Positions 52,351 to 61,605 of a DNA stretch of 64,000 nucleotides are shown here, piece by piece. The position numbers and the translations under genes are program-made. Position 1 is the stretch's first letter; each line of letters starts with the position of its first letter. Origin of the DNA: Saprospiraceae bacterium (lineage in GTDB: Bacteria > Bacteroidota > Bacteroidia > Chitinophagales > Saprospiraceae). The DNA is taken from contig JADJTQ010000002.1 in NCBI GenBank assembly GCA_016711125.1, positions 1 to 64,000 of the forward strand. Reading direction: 5' to 3'. The notes beneath the pieces were generated by a model, which did no database searches, had not been told where the DNA came from, and was given only the letters and a program-made list of their open reading frames with translations.

Positions 52351-53294
52351 TTATCCACCTAGTACTAAAGCCCAGAAAGCATTTTGTTCTTCTTGGGTAG
52401 GCTGATCAACCGGACTGATGATTCGAAAGCCTACAAATGGCGAGTCCGTATTCCACCAAAAGCTCTTTGGTATCTGAGGATCTCTCTTTTCCAGGCCAGG
52501 ATCGACTCGGTTCGTTTGGCACTGCGCAAATCTGCAGGCTCGCTTCTGAAAGATCCGCCTCTTACTGATCTGGGGTGCAGGGCAGTTGGTTGAATCCACG
52601 GATCTCTTTCTCCATTTTCTATTTTTTGATATGCATCGGCGTGATATTGATCCATGGTCCATTCCATTACATTACCCAGAATATCAAAGAGCCCCCAGGG
52701 ATTTGGTTTCAATTCGCCTACCTTATGAAAGGTACCTTCGCTATTATCCTCATACCAGGCATATTCGGTCAGTTCCTTCTTCTTTTTTCCAAAAAAATAG
52801 GGGGTTGTGCTACCAGCTTTACAGGCATATTCCCATTCAGCCTCAGTGGGCAATCGGTAAAATCTTCCCGTCTTCTCAGACAACCATTTGCAGAATTGAA
52901 GGGCAGAGAACTGAGTCATGCCTGCTGCCGGATATCCGAATTTACCCATACCAAAAACTGGATCTTCATAGGGTGCACTGGGACGTGTCACCCCATCCGT
53001 ACGTGGCTTGCCATTGTCATCGAGGTCGATTTCAGGATCTCGAAATATCATAAAAATGTCATGTGTAATTTCATTTGCACTCATATAAAACGATGAGATT
53101 TCCACCTCCTTCTGGGGCATTTCATCCGGCATTTTTGATTTGGGATCACCGAGGACTACCTTTCCCTCGGGAACGCCAGCCATGGCAATTTTTAAGTCCG
53201 TCTTCGGAATCACCTGTTCAAACGATTCTGGCCTTTGTTGTGCAAAAAGGCTATTAACCCATAAGGCAACTAAAAGTACTTGATATGATTTCAT
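52351..53294 (-). CDS. formylglycine-generating-enzyme-fold protein lacking active-site Cys, one frame break
   Basis: The exported protein (signal MKSYQVLLVALWVNSLFAQ) of about 313 residues has the SUMF1/FGE fold: SSFYMSANEITHDIFMIF, SALQFCKWLSEKTGRFYRLPTEAEWEYACKAG, LFDILGNVMEWTMDQY, and SVRGGSFRSEPADLRSAKR. The active enzyme has Cys residues after the RGGS/W block to bind copper; here they are Ser-Glu-Pro-Ala, so sulfatase activation is unlikely. Adding one A to the A-run at 52487-52490 (T on plus) joins AWKKRDPQIPKSFWWNTD and yields FRIISPVDQPTQEE at the end. GldJ/GldK-type proteins show this fold in structural roles. Confidence 0.7.
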
Positions 53295-53306
53295 AATCCT
53301 GAGTAA

Positions 53307-53861
53307 TTACTTGCTTAGATTTAGATCAAACATAACCACGAGATCATCGTGGCAGACGATAGTGCCAAACAAAGCACTTGGTGGCTCTATATTGTATTCT
53401 GAAAACTTAAGTTTATACTGTCCGCTTAGATGGCCCGAAGCTACGTTACCCTGAGCCGACACCATGATCGTTTTATTTACTCCAGCAAGGGACAAAGTTC
53501 CCTGGGTTCCGAGATCGCCACCTTCCGGATTTGCTTTTTTACCCTTAAAGGTCATCTGGGGAAATTGATCGGCCAAAAGCGCTTTATAAATTTTTGCATT
53601 CATATCAGGACCCCGACCTCCATCCATTGTCATGACATCCATTGTCAAGCTGATGTCAGCGACCTGACCGGCTGCATCAGTGGTAATGGTGCCCGTAAAG
53701 GTGCCCACTTCTGCTTTCCAATCTCTTAGCGTGCTGGTACCATCGACCCAAATCCGGGATCCTTCTGCCAGTTTATAGGTCTCCTGACCGTTTACAACAA
53801 AGGTGCAAACAATCAAAGCAATCGCTGTCAGACAAAAATGTCTATAAAACAAATGTTTCAT
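53307..53861 (-). CDS. YceI-family periplasmic lipid-binding-type protein
   Basis: The 184-residue protein has a signal peptide (LTAIALIVCTFVVNGQ) and a single YceI lipocalin-like beta-barrel: GSRIWVDGTSTLRDWKAEV, MTMDGGRGPDMNAKIYKALLADQFPQMTFK, and GTLSLAGVNKTIMVSAQGNV. Known relatives bind isoprenoid lipids such as polyprenols in the periplasm. It lies 12 nt from the FGE-fold gene and 7 nt from apbE in one operon, so all three are likely expressed together. Confidence 0.85.
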   Translation of the reverse strand: MKHLFYRHFCLTAIALIVCTFVVNGQETYKLAEGSRIWVDGTSTLRDWKAEVGTFTGTITTDAAGQVADISLTMDVMTMDGGRGPDMNAKIYKALLADQFPQMTFKGKKANPEGGDLGTQGTLSLAGVNKTIMVSAQGNVASGHLSGQYKLKFSEYNIEPPSALFGTIVCHDDLVVMFDLNLSK

Positions 53862-53868
53862 GGTTTTA

Positions 53869-54870
53869 CTATTTTTTAGTTTGGTCTTCAGCCAGTACGT
53901 AAGAAGAAAAATTATCCGAATGAATTAGTTCACTATCTCTACCAATAATTGCTGCAATATCCGTATTTCTTTGTAAAAAGAATGCAGACTGGCCTAATGA
54001 TAAAATAGAAAGTGCCGAGGCAAATCCATCGGCCTCCCATCCGGTTTTAGCTATCACGGTGCTACCGAAAAAATTGAGGACTCCCCAGCCGGTCTTTGGA
54101 TCGATAATGTGTGCATAGCGACGTCCTTTATGGACAAAAAATTGGAAATCAGGTCCCGATGTGGCTATGGCTTCATTACGAATTAACACCACTTTGTCAC
54201 ACCATGATATTGTAATCTTCCAGGCCAACTCTCCAGGCGGTGGTTCGCCAGCTACTAAATCACCACCTAAATCAATCAAAAACCGATCAATATGGTCCTC
54301 TTTCAATGACTTTGCCATATGATCACCAATGTATCCCTTTGCTATGCCACCAAAATCCATTCGCATATTCTTTTTGCCAAACTTAAGATTTGAACCATCA
54401 ATCAACTGCAGGCGTCCGGCCTGGAGATGTTTACGAAACTTTCGGATCTTCTTTTGAGGTGGGATTTCGTTTTGCGCGAGATATGACCTCCAAAGGTGGG
54501 TTAGAGCTCCGATGGCGACATTGAAACTACCATTCGTCATCCCCCAGATCTTTTGTGCCTTTTTTGTCAGATCGTAAAGTGGCTTACTCACTGGTGTTGT
54601 ACTATTTTTGACATAATGGGCAGCGACTTGCATCACCTCACTCTGTCTATCATAGTCTGAAAAGATGGTATTAAAGGAATCGAGAAGCAGAAATGCTTTA
54701 GCCATGGCTAGCTGTGCGTGAGCGGAGTCTGTGGCGAAACAGGCGATCGAAACAGAGGTACCCAAAGCTGGTGCTTCCATCGTAAATCGTTCAAGAACTT
54801 GTGCGTTGACCTGCAAGATCGAAAGCATAAAAGCAAAAACGATTCTGCTGATTTTTTCTAAATTCAACAT
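53869..54870 (-). CDS. apbE: FAD:protein FMN transferase (ApbE)
   Basis: The 333-residue exported protein has an ApbE core: MRMDFGGIAKGYIGDHMAKSL, DRFLIDLGGDLVAG, and TSGPDFQFFVHKGRRYAHIIDPKTG near the FAD/metal site. ApbE covalently attaches FMN to threonine in flavoproteins such as RnfG/NqrC and urocanate-type reductases, acting in the periplasm. It is the first gene of the minus-strand operon (YceI, FGE-fold, oxidoreductase, esterase follow). No obvious flavinylation substrate (S(T)GA(S)T motif) lies within the operon, so the target may be elsewhere. Confidence 0.85.
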   Translation of the reverse strand: MLNLEKISRIVFAFMLSILQVNAQVLERFTMEAPALGTSVSIACFATDSAHAQLAMAKAFLLLDSFNTIFSDYDRQSEVMQVAAHYVKNSTTPVSKPLYDLTKKAQKIWGMTNGSFNVAIGALTHLWRSYLAQNEIPPQKKIRKFRKHLQAGRLQLIDGSNLKFGKKNMRMDFGGIAKGYIGDHMAKSLKEDHIDRFLIDLGGDLVAGEPPPGELAWKITISWCDKVVLIRNEAIATSGPDFQFFVHKGRRYAHIIDPKTGWGVLNFFGSTVIAKTGWEADGFASALSILSLGQSAFFLQRNTDIAAIIGRDSELIHSDNFSSYVLAEDQTKK

Positions 54871-54888
54871 CTATCAAAAAAACTAACT

Positions 54889-55806
54889 GTGAAAAGAAGA
54901 AAATTTATTCGATCGAGTGCTTTTTTTAGGAGCAATCGCAGGAATAGCACCTGCATCTCTGGCAAATAATGAAGGAAACATAGCGAAACCTTATCCATTC
55001 AAGATGAAATATGCTCCTCACCTGGGTATGTTTAAAAATTCTGCAGGTGAAGACCCGGTTGATCAGTTAAATTTCATGGCCGATATGGGTTTCAAGGCCT
55101 TTGAAGATAATGGCATGAAAGGCCGTGACGTCGCCGTGCAGGAAAAGATGGCCAAGACAATGATGAATCGTGGACTTGAGATGGGTGTATTTGTAGCTCA
55201 TGAAATTTTTTGGGATAAACCAAGTTTGACCAACGGTGATCAAGCGATGCGTGATAAGTTTCTGAATGAGATCAAAGAAAGCGTGGAGGTCGCTAAGCGG
55301 GTCAATGCCAAATGGATGACTGTAGTACCCGGCCATGTTGATCTGCGCATAAAAATGGGCTTTCAAACAGCCCATGTGATGGAAACCCTCAGACTAGCTT
55401 GTAAAATCCTGGAACCCCATAGTCTGGTGATGGTACTAGAACCTTTGAATTTTATGAATCACCCTGGTTTATTTCTGACAGAAATTCCTCAGGCTTATTC
55501 ACTTTGCCGGGCAGTAGACAGCCCTTCGTGTAAAATATTGTTTGACATCTATCACCAGCAAATTACTGAAGGCAACATCATACCCAACATCGATAACTCG
55601 TGGGATGAAGTCGGTTATTTTCAGATAGGTGACAACCCCGGACGAAAAGAACCAACCTCGGGTGAAATCAACTATAAGAATATCTTCAAGCACATCCATG
55701 AAAAAGGCTTCACAGGTATCCTTGGTATGGAACACGGTAATGCCTTCCTGGAAAAGAAGGTGAAGACAAACTCATCCAAGCCTATCAAGAGGTTGATCGA
55801 TTTTAG
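54889..55806 (+). CDS. Tat-exported sugar-isomerase-like TIM-barrel protein, two frame breaks
   Basis: GTG 54889 begins KRRKFIRSSAF, a twin-arginine signal. A T7 run at 54921-54927 throws the frame; with one T fewer it continues LGAIAGIAPASLAN. The body (YAPHLGMF, FMADMGFKAFEDNGM, MVLEPLNFMNHPGLFL, ILFDIYHQQITEGN, FQIGDNPGRKEPTSGEINY) is hydroxypyruvate isomerase/AP endonuclease-2-like, with the conserved Glu, Asp-His and Glu metal ligands. Near 55747 one C is missing; adding it gives GKEGEDKLIQAYQEVDRF and a stop at 55804-55806. It is divergent from apbE and may act with the exported oxidoreductase. Confidence 0.72.
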
Positions 55807-55960
55807 TGCCGGGAGAATAACAGCCTGCTCTTTTATTAAATACTGACGAACTTGATGGGGTTAAATTAAACCGTAAAGGTTTGGATAAGCACTCATCATA
55901 GAGCAATTTATTCCAACTTCGAAATTTTTCATGACAAACTTCATGCTCCACCTAAAAAGC

Positions 55961-55998
55961 AAAAGGCAGAACTGCAAATCGAGCAGTTCTGCCTTTTT
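55961..55998. terminator. bidirectional intrinsic terminator
   Basis: A 15-bp perfect stem (AAAAGGCAGAACTGC with GCAGTTCTGCCTTTT) with a seven-base loop AAATCGA is followed by a T-run on the plus strand and preceded by an A-run (T-run on the minus strand). It lies between the convergent ends of the isomerase-like gene and the fibronectin repeat gene, serving both. Confidence 0.85.
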
Positions 55999-56021
55999 CT
56001 ATTTGAGAGAAAACTTACTTC

Positions 56022-59000
56022 TTACTTGACAATAGCTAATCGTTTGGTTTGCAAGTGACCCAATTGATCAAGCATTAGCACCTGATAGACACCATTGTCC
56101 AGACTTTCTACATCCAGGTTTACTTGCTCCCCAAGGACCTTTCTCAGCACCTGCCTTCCCTGCATATCAACGATAGTGATTTCACTATCATGTTGTACAC
56201 CCAGTAGTGTCACGAAATTGGACGCCGGATTTGGATACATCTCAACAGTGGGGCCACTTGAGTTGGCACTTGATGATGTCAATATTTGGGTACCTGATTG
56301 GACTACCAAAGGTGATCCGCTATCTGGCCTACCAGAAGAAATCGATGGAGCGCTGCCAGTCCAGAAGGTCCTAATAACCGACCAATCTGATTTCGTTCCA
56401 TCCGCACATGTACGTTGAACCCGGTATTCATATGCAGAACTCGGATCTAGATTACCCCACGCCATATTGTTGACACTGGTAGTATGTTGCGCCCACTCAT
56501 AGGTGCCAGATTTTCGAATTTGACTAGACCAGCTGGTGAACGGTGCATACAGGTAAATCCTGAAGAGGTTGTATGCTTGCTGGAGTATCGTAAATTCAGA
56601 GCCATAAGGGGCAGAACAACCATATCCACTATGATCGTGGGTAGTAAACCAATAGCTGCCAGACCACCCGGTCCAGGTACCGCTATGACACTTCACCTTA
56701 ACCTTATATTCATATTGAGTATTGTAGTGCAGATTACTCCAACTTTGATAGTTATTTGGAGTAACATAATCCTGCCAGGAGCTGCTTCCATATGCTTTTA
56801 ACATCCAATGGTATTCGTAACCGCTCACTCCACAATGGGTTGATGCCGAATTATAGCTAAGGTTTTGGACACTCATATGGTGACTTTCCGGTGTGCTACA
56901 TGCACTATAATGGTCATGGGTCTGAAACCAGTAAACATCTGACCAATCAGTCCAGGTACCATTGTGGCATTTTACTTTGACTTTGTATTCATACTTGGTA
57001 TTGTAGGTCAGATTCGTCCAATTCTGGTAGTTATATGCCGATGTGTAGTCGGTCCAGCCGTAACCTCCCCATTGGCGCAACGCCCAATGGTATTCATAGC
57101 CATCCACGGCACAATGAGTGCTGGCTGACGAATAAGACAGATCTTTGACACTCATATGGTGACTCTGTGGTGTACCGCAACCACTGTAGTGGTCGGGAGT
57201 CTGAAACCAATAGACCGCAGACCACCCTGTCCATGCACCGCTATAACATTTGACTTTTACTTTATATTCATATTTGGTGTTATAATGAAGGCCGTTCCAT
57301 TGATGGTAGCCATGGGTCGAAGTATAATCGATCCATGCAGAACTTCCATAGGGTTTTAGCATCCAATGATACTCATCACCCCCAATCCCACAATGCGTAG
57401 TAGCCGAATTGTAAGTCAGATCTTTAACACTCATATGTTGGCTCTTCGGTGTGCTACAATCATCATGATGATCGGGTGTGGTAAACCAGTAACTGCTTGA
57501 CCAGCCTGTCCAGGTACCGCCATGACATTTTACCTTGACCTTATACTCGTATTTGGTGTTGTAATGCAAGCCCGTCCAATCATGGTACGCATTGGGTGTC
57601 AGTTTATCGTACCATGTACTGCTACCGTAGGCTTTTAACATCCAATGATACTCATAACCATCTATCGAGCAGTGAGTACTTGCAGAATTGTAGGTCAGAT
57701 TTTTTACACTCATATGCTGACTTTGCGGTGTGGTGCATCCATCATCATGATGGTCTTGAGTAGTAAACCAGTAAGTATCGGACCAACCGGTCCAGGTACC
57801 ATCGTGGCATTTTACTTTGACCTTATATTCATATTTAGTGTTATAATGCAACCCAGTCCAGCCATGGTAATTGTAGGTCGAATTGTGGTCCATCCAGGTG
57901 CTACTACCATAGGCTTTTAACATCCAATGGTAACCATATCCATCAACCGAACAATGAGTAGTTGCCGAATTGTAGGTGAGATCCTTGACCGACATATGAT
58001 GGCTGGAAGGAGTAGTACATGAATTGACATAATGGTCAGGTGTAGTAAACCAATAGCTATCGGACCAACCGGTCCAGGTGCCATTGTGGCACTTTACTTT
58101 GACCTTATATTCGTATTTTGTTTTGTAATGCAGGTTAGTCCAACTATAGAAGTTGGTTGACGTTGAATAATCTATCCAATTATTGCTACCATACTCCTTC
58201 AGCATCCAGTGGTAGTTATAGCCATCAACAGCGCAATGGGTAATGGCGGAGTGATATGTCAAATCCTTGACACTCATGTGATTGGATTGTGGTGTACTAC
58301 AAGAATTACCATAATGATCCTGCGTCGTAAACCAGTAGTTGGAAGACCAGTCAGTCCAGCCCCCACTATTACATTTTACTTTCACTTTGTACTCATATTT
58401 GGTATTGTAATTCAGACCGGTCCAATTATAATAACTATTGGGAGTTGCATAATCTTTCCAGGAGCCCGAGCCATAAGGCTTCACTGCCCAATGGTACTCC
58501 ACTCCATCCATCGCACAATGCGTGCTAGCTGAGTTATATGTAATGTTTTTAACACTCATATAACCGCTGCTGGGAGGATAGCAGGGGCTGGTATTTTCCT
58601 GTTTGGTAGTAAAATAGTGGGAGCCAGACCAATCTGTCCAAGAATTGCTTTGACATTCGACTTTGACTTTATACTCATAGGTCTTACCTGGTTTAAGATT
58701 CAGCCAGGTGTACTGATTTTTACCGGTCGTATAAATTGACCAGGTCTCTGTACCAGAAAGCCTCATACCCCAGGAGTACTGGTCTCCCTGCATGTTACAA
58801 TTAAGTTTTACATCATTGATCGAAATGTCACTGGTATACACATGATTTGTTGTAAGAGGTTCGCATACGTGCTCTTCATATTCGCTGGTTGTAAAAATGT
58901 CTGCTGGCGAGTAGTCAGACCAAATACCTCCACACATATATCGTACCCGGCATTCATGCGCTGTATTAGCAGCAAGGTTAGACCATTCGATGCTATTGGA

Positions 59001-59609
59001 AACAGTTTCAATATGCCTAGCTGTGCTACTTCCCACTTTTTGCAATACCCATTCAAAAGATTCAGCATCCATTTCACACATCATCGACGCCGATTGATGA
59101 TCTAAGCCGATGAGCTTTAATTGATCGAGTGACAATCCCATACAGCGGGTTGTTTCAACCATCGAATACCATACAGTTGGCTCTGGAATACTTTCACTAA
59201 TCCGGCCAAATTGAACCACATAGACATTCTGTGCATCGAGATTGTCAATCGTTACACAACAGGTATCAACCGACATTCCGGTTGTCCATGCACTTGGTTC
59301 CACCGTCATCGCTTCAGGCAAGTCTCCCAATAGACGATACCTCCACAGCGTAGATCCTTCTTTTGGATCGATGCGAAAGTGAAAGGCGTTGGAAGTCTTC
59401 TCCATAAGCATCACCGTATCGATCACACTGATGGTGTCATTCGGATCAACATTATTGTCAGGGAGGTTTGGATTTCGATGCGCTTCTTTAACATCAGATG
59501 CTTTCACTTTTGCTCCGCTGGTAACAGGCTTTTGTGCAAAAGCGGTCCAGGAAATCAACAAAAACAGAATAGGTAAAACACCAGTTTTAAAGGTAAAGTT
59601 GGTCGTCAT
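56022..59609 (-). CDS. giant fibronectin-III-like repeat protein with T9SS type A tail
   Basis: The 1195-residue exported protein has a signal peptide (LPILFLLISWTAFAQ), two diverged N-terminal segments, then eight modules of about 93 residues, each with CSTP...HMSVKDLTYNSA.THC, YHWMLK.YGSS.W, and Y.TKYEYKVKVKCH.GTWTGWS..YWFTT. Each module holds three Cys and a W..W core and is fibronectin-III-like. A less similar module and the type A sorting domain (VEMYPNPASNFVTLLG) close the protein. Neighbouring modules are 279-282 bp apart. The protein should be exported by type IX secretion and probably acts as an adhesin or spacer on the surface. The frame is intact despite the repeats. A TAATTTG box lies 27 nt upstream. 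Confidence 0.82.
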   Translation of the reverse strand: MTTNFTFKTGVLPILFLLISWTAFAQKPVTSGAKVKASDVKEAHRNPNLPDNNVDPNDTISVIDTVMLMEKTSNAFHFRIDPKEGSTLWRYRLLGDLPEAMTVEPSAWTTGMSVDTCCVTIDNLDAQNVYVVQFGRISESIPEPTVWYSMVETTRCMGLSLDQLKLIGLDHQSASMMCEMDAESFEWVLQKVGSSTARHIETVSNSIEWSNLAANTAHECRVRYMCGGIWSDYSPADIFTTSEYEEHVCEPLTTNHVYTSDISINDVKLNCNMQGDQYSWGMRLSGTETWSIYTTGKNQYTWLNLKPGKTYEYKVKVECQSNSWTDWSGSHYFTTKQENTSPCYPPSSGYMSVKNITYNSASTHCAMDGVEYHWAVKPYGSGSWKDYATPNSYYNWTGLNYNTKYEYKVKVKCNSGGWTDWSSNYWFTTQDHYGNSCSTPQSNHMSVKDLTYHSAITHCAVDGYNYHWMLKEYGSNNWIDYSTSTNFYSWTNLHYKTKYEYKVKVKCHNGTWTGWSDSYWFTTPDHYVNSCTTPSSHHMSVKDLTYNSATTHCSVDGYGYHWMLKAYGSSTWMDHNSTYNYHGWTGLHYNTKYEYKVKVKCHDGTWTGWSDTYWFTTQDHHDDGCTTPQSQHMSVKNLTYNSASTHCSIDGYEYHWMLKAYGSSTWYDKLTPNAYHDWTGLHYNTKYEYKVKVKCHGGTWTGWSSSYWFTTPDHHDDCSTPKSQHMSVKDLTYNSATTHCGIGGDEYHWMLKPYGSSAWIDYTSTHGYHQWNGLHYNTKYEYKVKVKCYSGAWTGWSAVYWFQTPDHYSGCGTPQSHHMSVKDLSYSSASTHCAVDGYEYHWALRQWGGYGWTDYTSAYNYQNWTNLTYNTKYEYKVKVKCHNGTWTDWSDVYWFQTHDHYSACSTPESHHMSVQNLSYNSASTHCGVSGYEYHWMLKAYGSSSWQDYVTPNNYQSWSNLHYNTQYEYKVKVKCHSGTWTGWSGSYWFTTHDHSGYGCSAPYGSEFTILQQAYNLFRIYLYAPFTSWSSQIRKSGTYEWAQHTTSVNNMAWGNLDPSSAYEYRVQRTCADGTKSDWSVIRTFWTGSAPSISSGRPDSGSPLVVQSGTQILTSSSANSSGPTVEMYPNPASNFVTLLGVQHDSEITIVDMQGRQVLRKVLGEQVNLDVESLDNGVYQVLMLDQLGHLQTKRLAIVK
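56620..58590 (-). repeat. tandem array of seven close 279-282 bp coding repeats
   Basis: A CTCATATG-type anchor recurs at 56872, 57151, 57430, 57709, 57991, 58273 and 58555, with steps of 279, 279, 279, 282, 282 and 282 bp. The period corresponds to one 93-94-residue module of the surface protein. The repeats are similar enough to misalign and recombine, so copy number may vary between strains or be misassembled. Confidence 0.85.
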
Positions 59610-59635
59610 GTGTGAGTGTAGTTAGGTTATATGTT

Positions 59636-59642
59636 CAAATTA
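59636..59642 (-). promoter_or_regulatory. candidate Bacteroidota -7 box (TAATTTG, minus strand)
   Basis: The minus strand reads CCTAATTTGAAC here, 27 nt before the start of the repeat-protein gene. It is the same heptamer as found before the genes starting at 3455 and 9470. Confidence 0.35.
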
Positions 59643-59800
59643 GGGGAGATAAATTTGCGTCTAAGTTAATACCTTTTTGGCCAGACTAACAAGCACAACT
59701 ATGTTAAAATCAAAGGATTAACATTTATTGTAATGCGTCTAAACCCCTTGCTGGATAAAAGAAGTAGCCTTCTGAGACCTGTTCTTGTGATGGAAAAGGA

Positions 59801-61054
59801 TCACTGAGTGGTTATCTCCTCAGCATCTTTTATTCGGGTTTTGATGATTACGGCATCTTCGAGCGTGCGATGTACCGGACATCTATTAGAGATCTCTAAT
59901 AGCCGGTTTTTTTGCACTTCACTAAGATCCCCGGAAAATTCCAGGACACGTTCAATCACATCCATTTTTTTCCTTGAGGATTCGCTATCATCCATCGTCT
60001 GATGCTGATCTTCGATGTAAACCTTATCATGTTTTAAGTGAATTTGTATTTCCCCCAGATCCCATTTCTTCCGTTCGGCATACATCCGTAAGGTCATTGC
60101 AGTGCAAGCTCCCAGGGCTGAAGAAAGCAATTGGTAGGGAGAGGGGCCAAAATCATCACCTCCGACAGAAGTTGGTTCGTCAGCAGTCAGATAGTGATTG
60201 CCAGCCTTGATAAGGGTAGTATAATGATGATCGGGCTGCAAACTGGCCACCACTTCAAGATCACTTTCGAGGGTTTGCATTTCTTGACCAGGTAAGTATC
60301 GGCTTACCCAGGTGCCGATCACCTGGCCGACATATATTGAATCTTGCTGGTTAGTTAAAATATGATCAGCTCCATCCAGAGAGATGAAGCTCTTTGGGTG
60401 CAGGGCATGTTGATATATCCATTTAGCATTTTCGATTGAAACAATGGTATCAAAGGGTGCATGCATAATTAATAAAGCCTTGCGCAGTCCCTTCAAGATA
60501 GCTGCTATATCAGATTGGACCAGATCTTCCAAAAAATTTTTACCGATGTTAAAAGAGCGCCCGCCAATCTTCACTTCAGCCTCTCCATTCTCTTTAATTT
60601 CATTAATCGCGTCCTGAATGAGATGACGCACATGTCCTGGATCTGCTGGTGATCCGACCGTAACCACTGCTTTGATGTCTGGTAAAGATGGTGCCGCATA
60701 AAGAGCTGCGGTGCCACCCAGGCTATGGCCGATAAGAAGGGATGGAGCGGAGAAGTTTTCTTTAAGAAACGAGGCGGCTGCAAGTATGTCAGTGATATTG
60801 GTTGAGAATCCGGACTTTACAAAAGCTCCTTCACTTTCACCCAATCCGGAAAAATCAAAACGCAGGACGGCGACACCCAGCGATGCCAATGAACGGCTGA
60901 TATTAACTGCTGCATTCCAATTCTTATTGCAGGTGAAGCAATGTGCAAATATGGCGTATGCCAGAGGTTTACGATCAGGAGGAAACTCAAGCTTGGCAGC
61001 CAGGTAATGCCCTTCATGATTTAAAAATTGGATGGACTGTGTTTTGGAAATCAT
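59801..61054 (-). CDS. alpha/beta hydrolase fused to OsmC domain
   Basis: The 417-residue protein is a two-domain fusion. Residues about 1-255 are an alpha/beta hydrolase with nucleophile Ser111 (LLIGHSLGGTA), an acid near HAPFDTIV and a His near GADHIL. Residues about 265-417 are OsmC-like, with the two redox Cys in LGACTAMTLRMYAERKKW and ISNRCPVHRTLE. OsmC proteins reduce organic hydroperoxides; the hydrolase may release their substrates. The fusion occurs in many bacteria. It is cytosolic. The gene stands alone on the minus strand with an intact frame. Confidence 0.85.
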   Translation of the reverse strand: MISKTQSIQFLNHEGHYLAAKLEFPPDRKPLAYAIFAHCFTCNKNWNAAVNISRSLASLGVAVLRFDFSGLGESEGAFVKSGFSTNITDILAAASFLKENFSAPSLLIGHSLGGTAALYAAPSLPDIKAVVTVGSPADPGHVRHLIQDAINEIKENGEAEVKIGGRSFNIGKNFLEDLVQSDIAAILKGLRKALLIMHAPFDTIVSIENAKWIYQHALHPKSFISLDGADHILTNQQDSIYVGQVIGTWVSRYLPGQEMQTLESDLEVVASLQPDHHYTTLIKAGNHYLTADEPTSVGGDDFGPSPYQLLSSALGACTAMTLRMYAERKKWDLGEIQIHLKHDKVYIEDQHQTMDDSESSRKKMDVIERVLEFSGDLSEVQKNRLLEISNRCPVHRTLEDAVIIKTRIKDAEEITTQ

Positions 61055-61243
61055 ACCGATGGTTTACTTTTACAAACCCTAAAAATACATAGTCCAGTAT
61101 GAAATAGATGCCAGCCTGACGACAATCATCTGATAACTGCATTTTTAATAGCAGATTTGATGTCAGAAATGAAATGGCGGTGGCCGATGCAGAAGGGCTG
61201 GAGTTGCACCATTTTGGTGCATCAATAGATCCCGTAAATACGG

Positions 61244-61519
61244 TTATTTCCTTCGGATCTCAAAAGTTGGATAGTCCTCGGTATCTATCGGTTGAACTTC
61301 GATTCGGTCCACTCTGGCATGAAGGGGACCGGTTGCACACCATTCTTGAAATTTCTCTAAATCTGTTTTTTTGCCAAAAGCCCGGATCAAGACATAACCA
61401 TCCGGCTCGTTGTGAACCCAACCGGTCAATTGAAATGCCTGGGCTCTTTCCTGGGTACTACCTCTAAACCATACCCCCTGTACTTTGCCAAACACTTTTA
61501 TTTCAATTCCTTCTTTCAC
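61244..61519 (-). CDS. acyP: acylphosphatase
   Basis: The 91-residue protein has the catalytic residues Arg19 (GVWFRGSTQERA) and Asn37 (GWVHNEPDG) in the conserved acylphosphatase fold. It hydrolyses acyl phosphates such as carbamoyl- and 1,3-bisphosphoglycerate-type compounds in the cytosol. It lies 86 nt upstream of the lpxD-type gene end on the same strand. The length is standard. Confidence 0.9.
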   Translation of the reverse strand: MKEGIEIKVFGKVQGVWFRGSTQERAQAFQLTGWVHNEPDGYVLIRAFGKKTDLEKFQEWCATGPLHARVDRIEVQPIDTEDYPTFEIRRK

Positions 61520-61605
61520 GGAAAATTAATGAACCACTAATAAACAGATCCGTTTGCGTCGAGGTGAGCTTAAAATTTGGTGTCAGTGGATGAAAAAGCA
61601 CACAC

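Noticed and set aside
52351..53294. An active sulfatase-maturing enzyme with nearby sulfatases
   Set aside because: No sulfatase gene is in the window and the catalytic cysteines are absent.
57156..58532. Several long plus-strand open frames opposite the fibronectin repeat gene
   Set aside because: They recur with the repeat period on the antisense strand, have no family resemblance, and are explained by codon bias of the true gene.
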